DNA of 29,858 nt from Ichthyophonus hoferi (taxonomy: Eukaryota; Opisthokonta; Ichthyosporea; Ichthyophonida; Ichthyophonidae): assembly GCA_002751075.1 (NCBI GenBank), contig NAOQ01000752.1, positions 2,402-32,259 of the forward strand. Direction: 5' to 3'. The notes under the pieces were generated by a model that worked only from the letters and a program-made list of their open reading frames with translations, was not told the origin of the DNA and did no database searches. Shown here piece after piece: positions 10,574 through 19,560 of the stretch. Position 1 is the first letter of the stretch; every line of letters starts with the position of its first letter. The position numbers and the translations under genes are program-made.

Positions 10574-11022
10574 NNNNNNNNNNNNNNNNNNNNNNNNNNN
10601 NNNNNNNNNNNNNNNNNNNNNNNNNNNNNNNNNNNNNNNNNNNNNNNNNNNNNNNNNNNNNNNNNNNNNNNNNNNNNNNNNNNNNNNNNNNNNNNNNNNN
10701 NNNNNNNNNNNNNNNNNNNNNNNNNNNNNNNNNNNNNNNNNNNNNNNNNNNNNNNNNNNNNNNNNNNNNNNNNNNNNNNNNNNNNNNNNNNNNNNNNNNN
10801 NNNNNNNNNNNNNNNNNNNNNNNNNNNNNNNNNNNNNNNNNNNNNNNNNNNNNNNNNNNNNNNNNNNNNNNNNNNNNNNNNNNNNNNNNNNNNNNNNNNN
10901 NNNNNNNNNNNNNNNNNNNNNNNNNNNNNNNNNNNNNNNNNNNNNNNNNNNNNNNNNNNNNNNNNNNNNNNNNNNNNNNNNNNNNNNNNNNNNNNNNNNN
11001 NNNNNNNNNNNNNNNNNNNNNN
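10574..11022. other. Assembly gap (449 N)
   Basis: A run of 449 undetermined bases. Because the flanks are an identical 228-bp overlap, the true gap is probably zero or negative in length. Confidence 0.98.
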
Positions 11023-11250
11023 GTTATCAGCTAGCAGACGTCCAGTAAGGATTGTTGATTACACCATAGAGGGTGTAACATATTTAACTAAGCTCACCAT
11101 ATAGCAGAGCCCTCGATGTGTGATAATATACTACACTATACTATACATTCAAGTGTCAGACTAACTAAATAATTACAGATAAAGTTTAGGTCTATGGAAG
11201 CGTGTCTATATAATCTCGGAGAGCGGCTGATTCCGGCTTGAATGATTGGA
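11023..11250. other. Right half of the 228-bp duplication flanking the gap
   Basis: Identical to 10342-10569. This copy continues into the intact last exon of the glycosyltransferase gene, so it is the one to keep. Its first 103 bases are the R1 repeat. Confidence 0.9.
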
Positions 11251-11386
11251 TCTTGCGGATAAATGGAATGCCATTGGCTAAGACTCGATTCACTATGTCA
11301 AGCTCCTTGGTTGTTAGAACAGTGTTACCTATTGCTTGCGGGCGCCCAGATGCTGCGCCTATCCACCACGACATGTAGCTGATGTC
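11192..11386 (-). CDS. GT14 exon 5 (C-terminal, stop codon)
   Basis: The acceptor is gcccttatag and the stop TAG (11192-11194). It encodes residues 407-470, including DISYMSWW and PFIRKI, the C-terminal GT14 block. The start is phase 0, matching the end of exon 4. Confidence 0.88.
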   Translation of the reverse strand, partial: DISYMSWWIGAASGRPQAIGNTVLTTKELDIVNRVLANGIPFIRKIQSFKPESAALRDYIDTLP

Positions 11387-14300
11387 CTATAAGGGCAGCG
11401 AGGGAGGGAAGGAGGTAAGTAGGTGGATAAGTCAGTATGCATATATATAACTTATATGACATCGGTCAAATAGTTGTCATAACCAATTAACGCTAAATTT
11501 TTAATTAGTCTATATAGAATATACTCTATATTAAGAATATAAATGTATATATCTGTGACAGGACCTAAACATATGACTATACAGTGAGATTCAATAAAAG
11601 TAGCCTATTTATTATTATTATCTACTTGTACTCATTGGCTGCAAGTAAAGATCAAATTCAAAGAATACACATGAACAAATAGAGCTAAATGTGAAAATGA
11701 TAATAAAATATTACCTATACATAGTAAGCAATAATGCTAAAGAGAAAGAGAAAGAAAGTGAACATATATAGATATATATATGTAGGATAGTACCATGTCC
11801 GTATTAGTGTATACACACTACCACAGACTTGGCTCCAGGTAAATAACTCTCTTATCACCTTAAGATAAGATTCTATATCTTATGTGCAAAGGTATATACA
11901 TATGGCGGTGATCATAATACATTCTTGCCATTGACTTACCTTTACATATAAAGTATCTTTCCACTTATTTGACGACATTAAATAAGAACTCCAATAATGT
12001 TCATCACCAGCAAATGCAGTCAATCGAAAGAATGCATAGGCCTCCTTCCCAGATTCTGATTGGATCATATCTTCCACAGACTTACGTGTATAGATACCAT
12101 GATTTAGACCAAAGGACTTGCACCATCTATTGGTCCTTGTTTTATCTCCGCTATTGGAGTTTAGCCACCAAGTGTCACGCTTGAATCGTATACCTAGGGG
12201 GCTGTAGTTGGTGGATAAGAGGTGAATATAAATATAGTGACTATTTTTAATAATAGCATCAGCCACTATGTCAAATCCTTTAAATTTTAATATCAGCTTA
12301 TATATTAGCTCTTTTTAATCTCAGCCAGTAGACCAATTGTTCATCAATAGCACCATATTGCATCCTTTCCCCGTCCTATTATATTCTACTAATAAACCTT
12401 ACTATCTCTGACACGTGCAACATTGGATAACCATTTACTACCTCTAAACGTTATTGGCATAATTTTTTATTCAACCAATCATGCAGTCTTAATCTCTCTT
12501 TTAATCTATTTTTCTATCAATATCCTCTAATATATGTGTTTTCATAGAAACGTCCATCTCTACTTAACACATTGTCTCTCTCCACTCTCTTTATATAGAT
12601 ATGTATATATAGTTAGATACAAAAGTATTTAAATATTATGTATTGATAAATGACTCGATAAGCATAAAATTATAACAACTCATAAAAAATATTCACCTTA
12701 ACATACAAACACACCAACATATATACATATCGACATATATACACATATCCATACCTCAAACTATACACCTATAAAAGCCCTATACTCCCACCCTATCCTA
12801 CCTCGGTATGGTCCCATATTCATCTGCACCCAAAGCACACGTGATAAGTATTTCTTCAGATCTCTTAATCTCTGTTCCAGCCAGCATCATTTTTCTACGT
12901 AAAGCCATGTGAGGTGTTGCACACCGTGTCGGCAATTCACTATCTTCAGAAAACGAAGGAATCCATGATTTTTCACCAGCATTGCGAAGGGTTTCCATAA
13001 ATTTATTGGCACCTTGTAGAGGATAATCCGATCCCCCTAGAAATACTAAAAAGTCCCAGTCCTGTAGGATGGTTTTCATTAGATAATCGTTTTATTGCCA
13101 GGTTTTTATTAGTTATTTAATCTTAAGGAGAGGTCTTATTGGTGCTTAGTATATAATTGGGCGATACTTTGATATAACGTTTATATGGCCAATTACTTAT
13201 CCAGAGATGGTTAATACTGTGAGGTGGGAAAATTTAAAATTTAAAGGAACTTATATATTTTTAAACGAATCGTGGGCACCCATATATAAACTCCCTTCTC
13301 CCCTACCCCATAAGAGTGACTTTATACCGTTATTTTTCTATGCCAGATAAAGTTTATCTAGAAAGGATGAGAGAAGGAATAGATTATATTATATCAGGAG
13401 GACAAATTATATTCTACTAGGGGAATAGATTACACTCTAGAAGGGGGATATATTATATTATAGGAGGGGGGTCTATAAACTTACCTTCCAATTGTTAAGT
13501 AGAAAGTTAGATATAGCCATATTTATATCTACATCTCCAGCACTACCGTACAACATCTCACCCCAGTTAACTACATATACATTATCGTATTGATTGGCTA
13601 TCTTAATCATATCGTCAAGAAATTTTCTCTTGGCACTGGGACTGACCTGGATAATAATCACGTGATTGGGGTGATGAAGTCTATATATGGATGGATAAAG
13701 GGGTAGATAGGTGGATATGATTGGATGGAGTAGAGGTCAAAAGGAGAGGGAGAGGGGGTTATGAGTGGTCAGTATGTGTTTTAAATATATAGTAGAGTCG
13801 TAGTAAAAGTAAGTAAAGTGCACCTATAGGTATGCTGTCTCTGCTTATATATATCTAGAAGAGATGGTATGGGTACCTGTGTGCATGCATATATATATAT
13901 ATATACCTTTGAATCAATCTTTGTATCTGAAGCTCATCCATAAACACCATTATAACAAAGCCAATGCACATTTTATCCTTCTCCTTCCTCTCTTTGAGTG
14001 GTTGCCAAGGCGGTCCTACAAAGGCGTCCATTGGTAGGCTAGGAAATACATATTTTTTAAAGTCACACATGTGATTTGCCTGCGCATATTCAATCTCCAA
14101 TTCCTTCCTAATAATTGGTGCACAGGTGCTTATATACTTCTCCTCTTGCTTCCCTTTTACTGAAGCCTCATATATTTTCATAGTAGAATTCACATAATCA
14201 GACAACAGAGTATTCCATGATTCCGGAATTATACAATGGTTAGCCACTGCTATAACCTCCTTGGTGGCAAAAGACGGTAGGTAGGAGTAGACAGAGGTCG

Positions 14301-14406
14301 TATAATTATATGATATATCACATATTAAGAAGGAAAGGAGAAGGGGAAAACCCAGCCAGTGCCAGTGATAGAGCTTTAATTTAACAGTCATGTTTGAAAT
14401 AAACAA
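11192..14406 (-). CDS. GT14 glycosyltransferase (core-2/I-branching or xylosyltransferase group), five exons, complete
   Basis: Exons are 14406-13907, 13680-13485, 13061-12802, 12201-11940 and 11386-11192. Phases agree at all four junctions, giving 1413 nt and 470 aa. The layout is type II: short cytosolic tail, signal-anchor near residues 14-32 (WLGFPLLLSFLIC), then a lumenal domain with NYT and NST sequons. The family signature follows: FVIMVFMDELQIQRLIQ, then HHPNHVIIIQV, then DWDFLVFLGGSDYPLQ (residues 233-248), the xylosyltransferase/C2GnT hallmark. AFAGDEHYWSSYL (381-393) holds Asp385-Glu386, where Glu matches the catalytic base of C2GnT (family knowledge). A PFIRKI motif (447-452) precedes the C-terminus. 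The product should transfer GlcNAc or a related sugar to glycoproteins in the Golgi; acceptor and donor cannot be told from sequence. An in-frame Met at residue 6 is an alternative start. Confidence 0.9.
11551..11660 (+). repeat. Interspersed element R2, copy in GT14 intron 4
   Basis: Begins TATCTGTGACAGGACCTAAA and includes ACAGTGAGA and CTACTTGTACTCATTGGCTG. The head matches 16143-16190 and the middle resembles 16440-16480 and 17340-17370. It looks like a short non-autonomous element inserted in the intron. Confidence 0.5.
11940..12201 (-). CDS. GT14 exon 4 (catalytic Glu)
   Basis: The acceptor is ccaactacag and the donor GTAAAG|gtaagt. It encodes residues 319-406, from PLGIRFKRDTWW to KDTLYVK, with the DEHYW motif. 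Using the nearer cccctag acceptor instead would break the frame, which fixes the start at 12201. Confidence 0.88.
12802..13061 (-). CDS. GT14 exon 3 (SDYPL motif)
   Basis: The acceptor is accatcctacag and the donor CCGAG|gtagga, ending in phase 2. It begins exactly at DWDFLVFLGGSDYPLQ, then MALRRKMMLAGTE and CALGADEYGTIP. Confidence 0.92.
13374..13470. repeat. Irregular tandem repeat in GT14 intron 1
   Basis: Three or four loose copies of a 26-30-bp unit, of the type GGAATAGATTAYATTATAT-AGGAGG. Part of the intron between exons 1 and 2. Confidence 0.5.
13485..13680 (-). CDS. GT14 exon 2
   Basis: The acceptor is ccatatatag and the donor TGGAAG|gtaagt. The first base completes the Arg codon begun in exon 1. 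It encodes LHHPNHVIIIQVSPSAK, then DNVYVVNWGEMLYGSAGDVD and FLLNNWK, the typical first half of the GT14 fold. Confidence 0.88.
13907..14406 (-). CDS. GT14 exon 1 (signal-anchor, stem)
   Basis: Runs from ATG at 14406-14404 to donor CAAAG|gtatat. It contains the signal-anchor, the stem with several Cys residues, and the start of the catalytic domain (KMCIGFVIMVFMDELQIQ). The intron starts with a (TA)n tract. Confidence 0.85.
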
Positions 14407-15538
14407 AATAGGGAAGAAAAAAGCGCTTTTTGGTACCCAGATAAAGTTGATTAGCTAGATACATACATTCCTAACTATATGGCTATTAATGTTTATTTTA
14501 TTATTTACTACTGAAGTTGCCTGGTGTTTTTATTTTAATAACAATAGCTTTAATACATAATTATAATTGGTTTATGTCTTAAATACTTAAAATAGAGTGG
14601 TTAAGAATTAAATAGTTGCCCAATATCCTTCTATTAGATAATTCACTAATATCTGAAAGTATTATGTTTATTTTATTATTTACTACTGAAGTTGCCTGGT
14701 GTTTTTATTTTAATAACAATAGCTTTAATACATAGTTATAATTGGTTTATGTCTTCAATACTTAAAATAGAGTGGTTAAGAATTAATTAGTTACCCAATA
14801 TCCTTCTATTAGATTAATTCACTAATATCTGAAAGTTACTTCAAGCTAGTTAAGTACTGGCGACGGTAGAAACAAACAAGTACAAAAACAAACAAAACAC
14901 CTAATAAAGGGGGGCACCCCACTGAATATTATAATACAAATTTGATATATATCATTTCTAGGAAACAGCATACTCGTCTGTATCCTTTCTGTTCTTTATT
15001 TCACTCAAAATAAAATTTTATGCCTAATTAAGAATAAGAGTACGAATAATGAGGCTTGTGTTCTTTAAAAACATTGAATTAAGGGTCTTGCATGCGCGAA
15101 GTAGATATATGTTGTTATTGGTCTTCGCTTACCAACGAATCTTCAATCAAAGCGTGACATCCCTCAGATTGCAAGATCTCTCTACTGACAAAAAAAATTT
15201 GGGTAGAATAAACTAGATAAGGGTCACTATCATTCTTAGCGTTTAACAATCACGTTATAATTGGCATAGCATATAACATATATTCCAATAAAAATCAATA
15301 CTTTGTGTTCGGTACAGAGATTTGAATGTCTTTATGGTTTGTAATCCATCTATCTATACTGCACATATATTTTTGTAAATTTGATCAACCAATAATGGTT
15401 AGCCAATAAAAATACAACAGTTAATCTGATTGCAATAGTATAATATTGGATATTGGTTGGCGTAAGTTTATTTATTACTCCTGGCTGGTTTTACAATTTA
15501 ATATTATTTAGGATCTGTGCAAGGTCTAGTTGTCTGAC
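14407..15538. other. Divergent intergenic region between GT14 and the polytopic protein gene
   Basis: The two genes face away from each other, so both promoters should lie in this 1.1-kb interval. It holds the 175-bp tandem duplication (14489-14837) and AT-rich DNA with CCAAT/ATTGG boxes near 15389, 15403 and 15451. No coding sequence seen. Confidence 0.5.
14489..14837 (+). repeat. 175-bp tandem duplication
   Basis: Two adjacent copies, 14489-14660 and 14664-14837, both starting ATGTTTATTTTATTATTTAC and ending CACTAATATCTGAAAGT. They differ at only about six positions. A more diverged relative of the second half lies at about 18425-18512. Confidence 0.92.
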
Positions 15539-15787
15539 ATGTCTGACAGGGAATTTCTCGATGTCCAAGTGCCGAAGTGGTTGACTATTGCAGATGATTA
15601 CTCTTACACCTCTGTGACGGTCTTTTTAGTTCTTTCTTTAACACCATGTGTTTACCTAAGATCTTTTAAAGGTGTTTGGACAGTTGCTTTGCAGAAGCCA
15701 GCCTTAAGCATGTCTTATGCAGCCGGTATAGCTTGTCAGCTATATCTTGCTAGTCAATGTCAGATTCGAGAGCGTATTACTATTAAG
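15539..15787 (+). CDS. Polytopic protein exon 1
   Basis: Starts at the ATG of TGACATGTCTGAC and reads MSDREFLDVQVPKWLTIADD before the first membrane span. It ends RERITIK at a gtaatg donor, phase 0. Confidence 0.62.
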
Positions 15788-17207
15788 GTAATGTGACAGA
15801 TATTTTACTTTATTAGAGTTGGTATTAGCTAATAGACGTTCAGTAAGGATCGTTGATTACAACATAGAGGGTGTAAAATATTTAGCTAATCTCACCATAC
15901 ACTAGAGCAGTCGATATGTGATAGATAGTTTCTCGGTACTGTATATGCATATTTTAATCTTAGTTTTCTTATTAGTCTATATATGGATTACTATAAAGGT
16001 CTTCTTAATATAATTATATATATATATATATATATAACATAGGTCCTTATGGATATAGGCATAATGCAATAGTTAATTGCTGCTAGATTGCTAAGCAGTT
16101 TAAACCCAATAAAATATACTTCATAAGTTTAGGAGACCTCCATCTGTGACAGGGCCTACACATAATTTGTTGCAGTGAGACTAGGTATATATTGGTGGTT
16201 GTTGATCAATACAAAATAAATAATAATTAGCCTACGTACTTATCAAATATAGTTACATATACAAGATAGGCCAAGTAGCTACGGTTATAACTATCTAATT
16301 AATTAACGCTGAGTTATGAAGTATGTTATATAAAAAATGTTCTATTTAGAAAGTATAAAAAGTTTTTGTTTGAGATAGATTGGGGATTCTTGATTCTGTA
16401 GTGATAGTAAATAAGGAATATACTACTTTTTTCTACATTCTCTGCTGGCAATAGTTGGCTGCCACCCGGAACAAGGGTGGGAGAATTACTGCATAGGCTG
16501 AAATTGACAATAAGAGCCACACCACTGTGTAAATTCCTGTATACGCTAAAATCAACAATACTAACATATATAACCTATTACAGGAAGATATCTGTAACGC
16601 ATTTCTGTTCTGGTTTGCCTACCCATTACGATGGATCCCCCTATTGGAGGAGTACCTACGACAAAATCCACGACCCAATGGTCTTGCCGTCTTTCATTAT
16701 CTTTCATCAAAAGATCATAGAAGATCCGTTCTATTTAAACTATACTTATTTCTCATTCTCCTATCTATACCAGACCTAGTTCAACGTCTCGACCCCATAA
16801 CATATATAACTTCACTCTTTCCCCATACTTTATATTCTATATTTTTTAATATTGAATTTATATGTCTTGGCATGGGTATCCTTTCATGTTTTTTACAATA
16901 TAGAACAACACGTTCATCAGACAGTAGAGAAGCAAGTGAAACTGGAGGTGTGGATTTTCTTTTTCTTTTTTCTTTCCTAATGGCCCAGCAACTAATGGAA
17001 TATTTTGTTTACACATCTCCAAAATATTCACGTAGATACTACCCTCTGTTAGGTGTTGCTGTTGGTGCAGGTATGTTTAACCTCTTCATGTTTGAAGCCA
17101 TATGTGTAAGCACTGAAAAATCCCTCGTTATCTAGCAATACTTATTACAAAGAAATGATTTTTCATCTGAATGTGAATTTCAGCCTGTGTTGCAGGTATT
17201 TTCTTAA
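15539..17207 (+). CDS. Unrecognised polytopic membrane protein (about 264 aa, three exons)
   Basis: Exon 1 is 15539-15787 (83 codons, ATG to ATTAAG|gtaatg). Exon 2 is 16584-17105 (acceptor acctattacag, donor ATATGT|gtaagc, 174 codons). A short exon 3, 17184-17207, follows acceptor gaatttcag and gives PVLQVFS plus stop. All junctions are phase 0. The protein has six or seven hydrophobic spans, including TSVTVFLVLSLTPCVYL, CNAFLFWFAYPLRWIPLL, KLYLFLILLSIPDLV, a span around EFICLGMGILSCFL, FLFLFSFLMAQQLMEYF and LLGVAVGAGMFNLFMFEA, with charged loops (NPRPNG; RTTRSSDSREASETGG). I do not recognise the family. If the last intron is retained the frame instead ends CVSTEKSLVI at 17135, whose LVI end fits a class II PDZ ligand. 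Exon 2 is solid; the 3' end is the uncertain part. Confidence 0.68.
15803..15922 (+). repeat. Interspersed repeat R1, copy 3
   Basis: Full-length relative of 10325-10444 (TTTACTTTATTAGAGTTG to CGATATGTGATA), here in intron 1 of the polytopic protein gene, only 15 bp after the donor. The core CAGTAAGGATCGTTGATTAC is nearly unchanged. Confidence 0.75.
16143..16190 (+). repeat. Interspersed element R2 head fragment
   Basis: TCTGTGACAGGGCCTACACA, then GCAGTGAGACTAGG, matching the head of the copy at 11551. It lies in intron 1 of the polytopic protein gene, and may belong with the body at 16326-16520 as one larger copy. Confidence 0.5.
16326..16520 (-). repeat. Interspersed element R2 body, inverted relative to 17585-17775
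   Basis: The minus strand of this segment matches the plus strand of 17585-17775 at roughly 70%: ATCACTACAGAATCAAGA, then the CCCCAATC block, then a TTTATAC block. Both contain a spurious open frame with YHYRIK(N/S)PQSI. The two copies flank exon 2 of the polytopic gene in opposite orientation. Confidence 0.6.
16584..17105 (+). CDS. Polytopic protein exon 2
   Basis: The main exon, 174 codons from EDICNAFLFWF to MFNLFMFEAIC. Strong acceptor and donor. The frame is fully open and clearly coding, with long hydrophobic spans separated by charged loops. Confidence 0.75.
17184..17207 (+). CDS. Polytopic protein putative exon 3 (short 3' end)
   Basis: Follows acceptor gaatttcag; CCTGTGTTGCAG continues to a TAA after seven codons. 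A second acceptor (ttgcag) four codons in would shorten it to VFS. It is followed by AATAAA at 17272. Confidence 0.4.
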   Translation, partial: PVLQVFS

Positions 17208-17420
17208 CAATTCTAATAGTCAGCTGCGATCCTAAGCATGGGTGCGATAATTACTACATAGCCTGAAACGAAATAAAGGCCTGTCTGTGACAGGAAATGA
17301 AAATGTGTTTATCAAACGGGACCCATAAAGATCTTTTTTTCATTCTACTTGCAAGCCTCAGCAGTTGTACAGGATAGATGAAATAATTACTGGTACGTAT
17401 TGAAATTGGGAAAATAAAGT
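17205..17420 (+). repeat. Interspersed element R2, two partial copies
   Basis: 17205-17282 is a tail copy (GGTGCGATAATTACTACATA, GCCTGAAACGAAATAAA). It is followed at once by a new head, TCTGTGACAGG at 17283, and body to about 17420 (CTTGCAAGCCTCAGCAGTTG, AATAATTACTGGTACGTATT). The head-to-tail order suggests insertion of one copy beside another. Confidence 0.5.
17272..17277 (+). promoter_or_regulatory. Candidate poly(A) signal
   Basis: AATAAA 65 bp after the putative stop of the polytopic protein gene. It falls in the tail of a repeat copy, so the element may supply the signal. Confidence 0.35.
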
Positions 17421-17584
17421 AGTGACACGGAAGAGAACAGTGTTAGGAAATAAGAATATAGAATAAGCAAATAGAACAAATTGATTTAATAGCAATGTGC
17501 AAATGGTAACAATGATGTCAAGAAAAGACAAAGTACATACAAAATATCATATACATTTATTAGATTAAGGACAATCTAGTACGT

Positions 17585-17775
17585 ATTGATTACAGCCTGT
17601 ATAGTGACTATCTCACCCATGACGGTCGAATATTTCCAACAAAGAACTTGGGAGAAACATTGTCATTGTATAGCCTTTATTTATTTATTCAATATCACTA
17701 CAGAATCAAGAGCCCCCAATCCATCTTAGCTAAAACCTCTTTATACATTCCAAACATAGTATTATATATATATAG
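17585..17775 (+). repeat. Interspersed element R2, inverted copy
   Basis: Reverse-complement relative of 16326-16520; see there. Starts ATTACAGCCTGTATAGTGAC and includes ATCACTACAGAATCAAGAG. Confidence 0.6.
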
Positions 17776-18424
17776 TACTTCCGAGCTCAACATTAGTTAC
17801 TTAGATAATTATAACTATAGTTGCTTTACCTATATTTTATATGTAGTTATTTTTAACTGTAATAATAATATATATAGTTCTGCTGTATTATTGGTAAGTT
17901 AGAAGTAGGATTATCAGATCACATATGAAATGCACGCACATACAATTCCAACCGATACATAGACTTATCCGAGATTCGGGTAATAAATATAAGTACAAAT
18001 AACTGGTCGACTAAATTGTTCATAGTATCATTAACTAAGGACATTTCATTAGTCAATAAATATAAGCACAAGCATTTGTCCAATGAGCTAATTATATAAT
18101 GTGCTTATCTTTGAAGACATTGAGAATAGAAATTTAGTAGCTCTCGTTAAATGTCTATACATTTCTTTGTCTTAACCTAACGTAAGTAATTATTATACCA
18201 ATATATATATTTTTTGTACGTATGCATTTCTACATTCATTGACAAATTTAAAAGCAGTTACCACAAGCATTATCATGAAAATATATACATATATATAGAT
18301 TCAAACGCATAAAACAATGGTTGGGTTAAAGCATGTATGAATTTGTTTTAGTCTAGTAAAGTACAATCAAATTTAGTCTAGTATAGTATTGTGTTACAAT
18401 ATCGTTAATTGCGATTGTATCTTT

Positions 18425-18512
18425 AAATTGTAAGTACTTAAAATTAAGAGGCTCAAGATTAATTAGTTGCATAATATTTTTCCAACTTGATAGATTGATT
18501 CGTTAATAGAAC
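18425..18512 (+). repeat. Diverged relative of the 175-bp duplication
   Basis: GTACTTAAAATTAAGAGG, CAAGATTAATTAGTTGCATA and TTGATAGATTGATTCGTTAA match the second half of the units at 14489-14837 with about 75% identity by eye. This shows that the unit is a dispersed repeat, not just a local duplication. Confidence 0.55.
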
Positions 18513-18632
18513 CCCTGTAAATTCCGCCAACAAGATAGCAAAACTAGAGTCAAGAGATATGATAATGAGAAACCAGTATAAAAGAAAATATAAGTCCATA
18601 ATAAAGGCCCCCGTCGCAGACATTTACAACAC

Positions 18633-18661
18633 CCCTTGGGGGTTGGGGGTTGGGGGGTTGG
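18633..18661 (+). repeat. G-rich TTGGGGG tract
   Basis: Three runs of five, five and six G separated by TT, plus a final GG, preceded by CCCC. The pattern (TTGGGGG)n resembles a telomere-type or quadruplex-forming sequence; the CCCCTTGGGG at its start can also form a hairpin. Confidence 0.7.
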
Positions 18662-19383
18662 AAATACTATTCAAATTAAAAGACTGCTAACTAAATACAT
18701 GGATTACATACAATTCTTAGAGCGATATAAGCATTTAATTATTACCAGACTAATATTTTAAAACTTAAACGAAGTAATGATTTGTAATATATTGTGTAGT
18801 TCTTTTCCCCAAAATAAATTTTCTTTGCTAACACATTTAGCCTTTGAGTATCTCTACCTTTGCACATACAAATGTACTTCTGTGTATATATGAGATTGTA
18901 AAAGACCACAGAAATGTAGCTATATATATGTTTTCATATACAAATAGACACGTATATATGTATATTAAAATATATAAACATAGAAAAGTACATCAAAATC
19001 TACCAAACGGTATAATAAAATGCTACTAGATTTCAGAGAGCAGTATATCAAATTGATTATCATTATACCTTTCACAAATACGAAAATATTATTTTAAAGA
19101 CTTGGGTTTTGCGCCATTTTCTAAACCAATTTATTATAATTGTATATATAGTTATATCTCTGTAATTTAGATAGAACAACAAAAAGAGTGAGTGGAAAGG
19201 ATATTAATTATATATTCATAAAAAATATGGCTGAAACAAAAATAGATATAGTGATATAGTCTAAATTATTGATTTATTTAAAAATAAGCTGTCGATATAA
19301 TTTGTTTAATTATTGAATTACTGGTCATATTATCAGATTACAAATATATAGTGTTCTAGATTTATAAAATATAAAATAGTTAT

Positions 19384-19560
19384 TTTTGTGACAGGATCCT
19401 GGTCTTGTTTCGTTCTAGTTATGCTAAATAAACATTTCATTGCCTTTTTTAAAATTTTCACTGGCAGTTGCAGATGCCAGCCAAAATAGATAAGATTATA
19501 ACTGCAACACAGGGAGCTAATAATTACATAGCCTAAAATTGACAAAATAGAAAAATATTC
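19384..19560 (+). repeat. Interspersed element R2, most complete copy
   Basis: Starts TTGTGACAGGATCCTGGTCT, has CACTGGCAGTTGCAGATGCC in the middle and ends GCTAATAATTACATAGCCTA then AAATTGACAAAATA. About 177 bp, with no coding capacity. Head and tail are both shared with other copies in the window. Confidence 0.55.

Noticed and set aside
10557-11048. Open frames across the N run
   Set aside because: They consist of undetermined bases and are an artefact of the assembly gap.
16326-16520. 64-codon minus opening with YHYRIKNPQSI, similar to an opening at 17648
   Set aside because: The likeness is explained by the inverted repeat copies; both frames are short and low-complexity, so it is a repeat and not a protein family.
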